A DNA stretch of 50,077 bases. Origin: Oscillospiraceae bacterium. Its GTDB lineage: Bacteria; Bacillota; Clostridia; Oscillospirales; Oscillospiraceae. A program made the position numbers and the translations under genes. Shown here piece after piece: positions 48,401-50,077 of this stretch; the first letter of the stretch is position 1, and each line of letters begins with the position of its first letter. Under the pieces are notes generated by a model that saw only the letters and a program-made list of their open reading frames with translations, did no database searches and was not told where the DNA came from. The DNA is taken from NCBI GenBank assembly GCA_015067585.1, contig SVMC01000013.1, forward strand, positions 1 to 50,077, given 5' to 3'.

Positions 48401-50077
48401 ATGGAGGAGGCACTTATGCCTGCCGAAGACCTGACCCTCCATGCGGTCTGGACCCGCAATCCCGATGTGAAGATCGCGGATCTTACCGTAAGAAAGACCA
48501 TTCAGGGCGATCCCGGCAGCAACGCCAGCTTTGAATTCGTGGCCCTGTATCATGAAAATCTCGCAGGTAAGGCAGAAATTCAGTTTGCGGCAGACGATGC
48601 TGTGAGCACGAAGGACGAATTCATGCCCATCATCCTCACCGACCGTCAGGCAGACAGCTTCAAAGAGGGCAACGGCGGCATCTATATCTTTGAAGTGGAG
48701 AATTCCGGCGATACCTCTCATTGGCACTATGACAAAGCCCTCTATGCCATGAAATGGGACGAAAGTCTCAATGAGGGCCAGGGTGGCCTGGTGCTCTCCC
48801 TGAATGGACAGGTAGTCAGCGACAGTGTTGCGGCCTTCGTTAATGAGCGTGTCACCATGAGCTTCACCTTCGACGCCAACGGCGGCGCATGGGAAGGTGC
48901 TGTGGAAGGCTACACCATGGGTGAGGGCAACACCACCGCAGCCACCGAAGGCTACTTCGGTGATGTAGTGGAGAAGATCGCCGTGGAACCCGTCCGTGAA
49001 GGCTATGAATTCATCGGCTGGTACACCACGGAAGCACTCACTGCACAGCTCTGGACGCAGTATAATCCCACCGTAAATCTCTATCAGGATACTGTGGTCT
49101 ATGCCAAGTGGGAAAAGATCCCCGAACCTCCCCAGCCTGAAAAACTGAAGGGCACCCTGTATGTAAACCTGCAGGATGAAAACGGCATTGCCCTGGCAGA
49201 CCTCGTAAAGATCTCCATTGAGGAATCCTACCTGATTGCGCAGGACGACGATGCAGCCGATTACGAGTATCCCGCATCCCTTGAATATAACGGAAAGAAT
49301 TACATCTATGACGGCGTTGCCTCCGGCGAACTGTCCGGCACGCTGACGAAGAAGGATGAGATCGTTGTGGTCTGCCTGCAGTACACCCTGGATGAGTTCA
49401 ACGATGAAAAGGACGAACCCACCGGCGGTGACGAGATCCCCGACTACAAGCAGGTGCAGTTCCTCTATGCCGCGGGTGAGCACGGCAGCGTTGCTCCGGT
49501 CCGTGAGATCGTCACCATCGACGGCAGCGACTACACTGATGTGACGGTAAGCGCAGAGCTTGGCTCCGAAGCCACCGCAGAGGAAGGCTACGCACTGGAC
49601 AAGTGGACCTACGAAGCCAACAGCGACGCCAACGCGGAAGCCGCGCTGAATCAGGAAGGCAGCAAGATTTTGCCCGCCGTTGAAAACGCGGACGGCGGCA
49701 AGACCTACACCTTCAAGGCCAGCTTCGCGGAAGATAAGAAGGGTGACGAAGACGATGGCGGCGAGGATGATATCCCCGACAAGTATCAGGTCTTCGTGGA
49801 ATTCCGCTCTGCCAACGAGGAACAGGGCACGGTCACCGGCAAGATCCGCCAGACCTTCACCTTCGAAGAAGAAAGCGGCAATGTCACCCCCTCTCTGGAT
49901 GGCGTGATCGTGACCGCCGCAGAAGGCTATGCCTTTGACTACTGGACAAAGGATGCACAGCCGCAGCCGCTGAGCAGCGAACAGGTGGAAACCACCATTG
50001 AAAATGTGCCTGGCAGCACCACCATCATCTTTACCGCAAACTTCGCCGAAGATGTTCTGGTGGATGATGAAAAGGAT
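45467..50077 (+). CDS. giant secreted surface protein: VWA, pilin-like and InlB-type repeat modules (3' end outside window)
   Basis: The reading frame is open from ATG 45467 (GAAGGAGG upstream) to the window end, at least 1537 codons. It begins with a signal peptide (cleavage near VFA-QD, residue 24). A von Willebrand A domain follows, with metal-site motif VLDQSGSMDD at residues 73-82, GATRTDLGLEMA, and VLITDGVPTTF. A jelly-roll-like region and a Ca-binding-like loop (DLDGDGTAD) come next. Near residue 1004 is a streptococcal pilin/isopeptide-like domain (DLTVRKTI, EFVALYHENLAG, YIFEVENSG). Near residue 1134 is a Listeria-Bacteroides/InlB-type repeat (TFDANGGAWEG, EGYEFIGWYT). Later modules of ~100 residues are linked by acidic stretches. 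Cell-wall sorting probably lies beyond the edge. It is likely an adhesin. Confidence 0.88.
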   Translation, partial: MKKLLAWVLTLAMLLSVVPTAVFAQDSITDPVVFTKTLIQATDTQPAKIRLEAYTTGSNITSEAKLPTDIVLVLDQSGSMDDPMNNQTKLAVMKSAAKQFVADVAEMNNEAGDLYRVAVVGFASESGYNDNSEILTVTHSETVTSTYYQRVTGELDTSKTYYIRSGQDYRAIEYSDRYDGWYTTGWNASEVNVNRTTVYERIRETTEVESVGVAFNDLTSDHYSTALVNCTEPAIGNDGMIGKAIDALEGEGATRTDLGLEMAAKIFDAQPEGTYDNRGKVVVLITDGVPTTFDTFSSSVANAAVAYAKQMKDDGAYVFSLYLGNPSSQSVNFLQACSSNYPDATSISKLGTKAAESYYAAHSDVATIEAMFKGIVNSITANSSLNERSVVTDTLSPYFKLAADLQTTGTRQIEVYTVDKTANGWADTEVPFEPAKVTIGGKDNRTISVTGFNFAAHCITEDPKGGDGSTDYGRKLVIYIPIVEDPEADTFGGWLPTNESAGIYQDASAEEPVITAESGYESVSIRYTINAAERAFHVEGTLLSDPVEFSVTFEELMNSENSVFDEMVNRLPDGLRNEGVTMTYKLYDIGTTDRESNDRNDDVLVAELTAHVAAGSDVDVTDYSKWTWHVDKAEMTIPANDYFAEKVYVVVCTLTSTAADDALTVYNYLDLSAVRGDLAHIIYGTIDEGGKTTVSAGAPGSLLGNTYTEAVTEGNDSAIMTFTPLKGYEIESIEYYTSAEAPFDTGYILYSRDPNAVITNVDLDGDGTADAAALQDDGSWSFRAHDVTGGVAVEVNTRQISYTLTTGSDEGSEIISGTTYTYHATETFNVPFQAISGYYLHELEVNGTIYDLTSESDRAALEDAYNAVFTMAKLLDADVVVGGSVEVPRTRDNHVEVSSATRSYYVTLKYYIQNSDGSYTEQTAMQEGPTAVAYGARIMDSEVPAYMPGDVKVFDESNYTMSDWYHTATDTEFYGLVLMEEALMPAEDLTLHAVWTRNPDVKIADLTVRKTIQGDPGSNASFEFVALYHENLAGKAEIQFAADDAVSTKDEFMPIILTDRQADSFKEGNGGIYIFEVENSGDTSHWHYDKALYAMKWDESLNEGQGGLVLSLNGQVVSDSVAAFVNERVTMSFTFDANGGAWEGAVEGYTMGEGNTTAATEGYFGDVVEKIAVEPVREGYEFIGWYTTEALTAQLWTQYNPTVNLYQDTVVYAKWEKIPEPPQPEKLKGTLYVNLQDENGIALADLVKISIEESYLIAQDDDAADYEYPASLEYNGKNYIYDGVASGELSGTLTKKDEIVVVCLQYTLDEFNDEKDEPTGGDEIPDYKQVQFLYAAGEHGSVAPVREIVTIDGSDYTDVTVSAELGSEATAEEGYALDKWTYEANSDANAEAALNQEGSKILPAVENADGGKTYTFKASFAEDKKGDEDDGGEDDIPDKYQVFVEFRSANEEQGTVTGKIRQTFTFEEESGNVTPSLDGVIVTAAEGYAFDYWTKDAQPQPLSSEQVETTIENVPGSTTIIFTANFAEDVLVDDEKD

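Noticed and set aside
45476-49483. 1335-codon open frame on the minus strand
   Set aside because: It lies antisense to the surface-protein gene, which has signal peptide, VWA and repeat domains in the plus frame. The minus frame gives a Gly/His/Ile-rich composition with no domain, and stays open because of codon bias in the sense gene.

Overview
The window comes from a spore-forming, anaerobic Firmicute of the class Clostridia, most like the moderately high-GC Oscillospiraceae/Ruminococcaceae relatives found in guts. The grounds are a SpoVT-type sporulation regulator, the SCIFF peptide with its radical SAM maturase (a clostridial hallmark), a DUF3842 gene, the ACT/DUF711 pair, BlaI/BlaR1, an ECF vitamin transporter, and strong AGGAGG ribosome sites with TTGACA-17-TATAAT promoters. 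No genus is claimed. No transposase, integrase, CRISPR array or rRNA was seen.

Layout. Positions 1-54 hold a cut tRNA-Arg. 0.3-4 kb has a secreted polysaccharide deacetylase, an orphan phage-type lysis cassette (amidase, holin, XhlA-like) and a YjdF-like membrane protein. 4-10.5 kb has an alanine dehydrogenase-like enzyme and a nucleotide/vitamin block: ECF S component plus a fused nucleoside kinase behind a structured leader, a dihydropyrimidinase and a dCMP deaminase, followed by small membrane proteins. 10.6-19 kb is mixed housekeeping: radical SAM, lipid kinase, Nudix, a membrane protein with a 10-residue repeat, nitroreductase, BirA, ACT-DUF711-NhaC and SpoVT. 19-23.3 kb reads leftward as SCIFF peptide, SCIFF maturase, Orn/Lys/Arg-decarboxylase-family protein and ferredoxin-type aldo/keto reductase. 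23.4-30 kb has a TPR-like protein, RecQ, a BspA-type leucine-rich protein, DUF3842, an SDR, and deoB-cdd.

30.1-34.4 kb is a BtuF/C/D-type importer operon with 5-formyl-THF cyclo-ligase. Its leader looks like a transcription-terminating riboswitch, with mutually exclusive aptamer, antiterminator and terminator pairings readable in the sequence. 34.5-37.2 kb reads leftward as murD-ispD-ispF, with rnpB (RNase P RNA) diverging from murD.

Immediately after rnpB is the most unusual locus. About 190 bp of back-to-back short hairpins differ in stem sequence but share one architecture, with linkers that change from GAT to ATC near the middle. They are followed by an Avd/S23-like four-helix-bundle protein and a translationally coupled membrane protein. 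This is the best candidate for an undescribed element.

39-50 kb is signalling and surface. A BlaI/BlaR1 pair has twin operators and no beta-lactamase beside it. A LytS-type kinase is paired with a regulator carrying a SARP/OmpR-like DNA-binding domain. Next come three direct repeats with an exact 11-bp period in front of an extended -10, a stand-alone receiver whose phospho-Asp is Glu, and a giant secreted VWA/pilin-like/InlB-repeat surface protein that runs off the window. Together these suggest a dedicated regulatory circuit for the surface protein.
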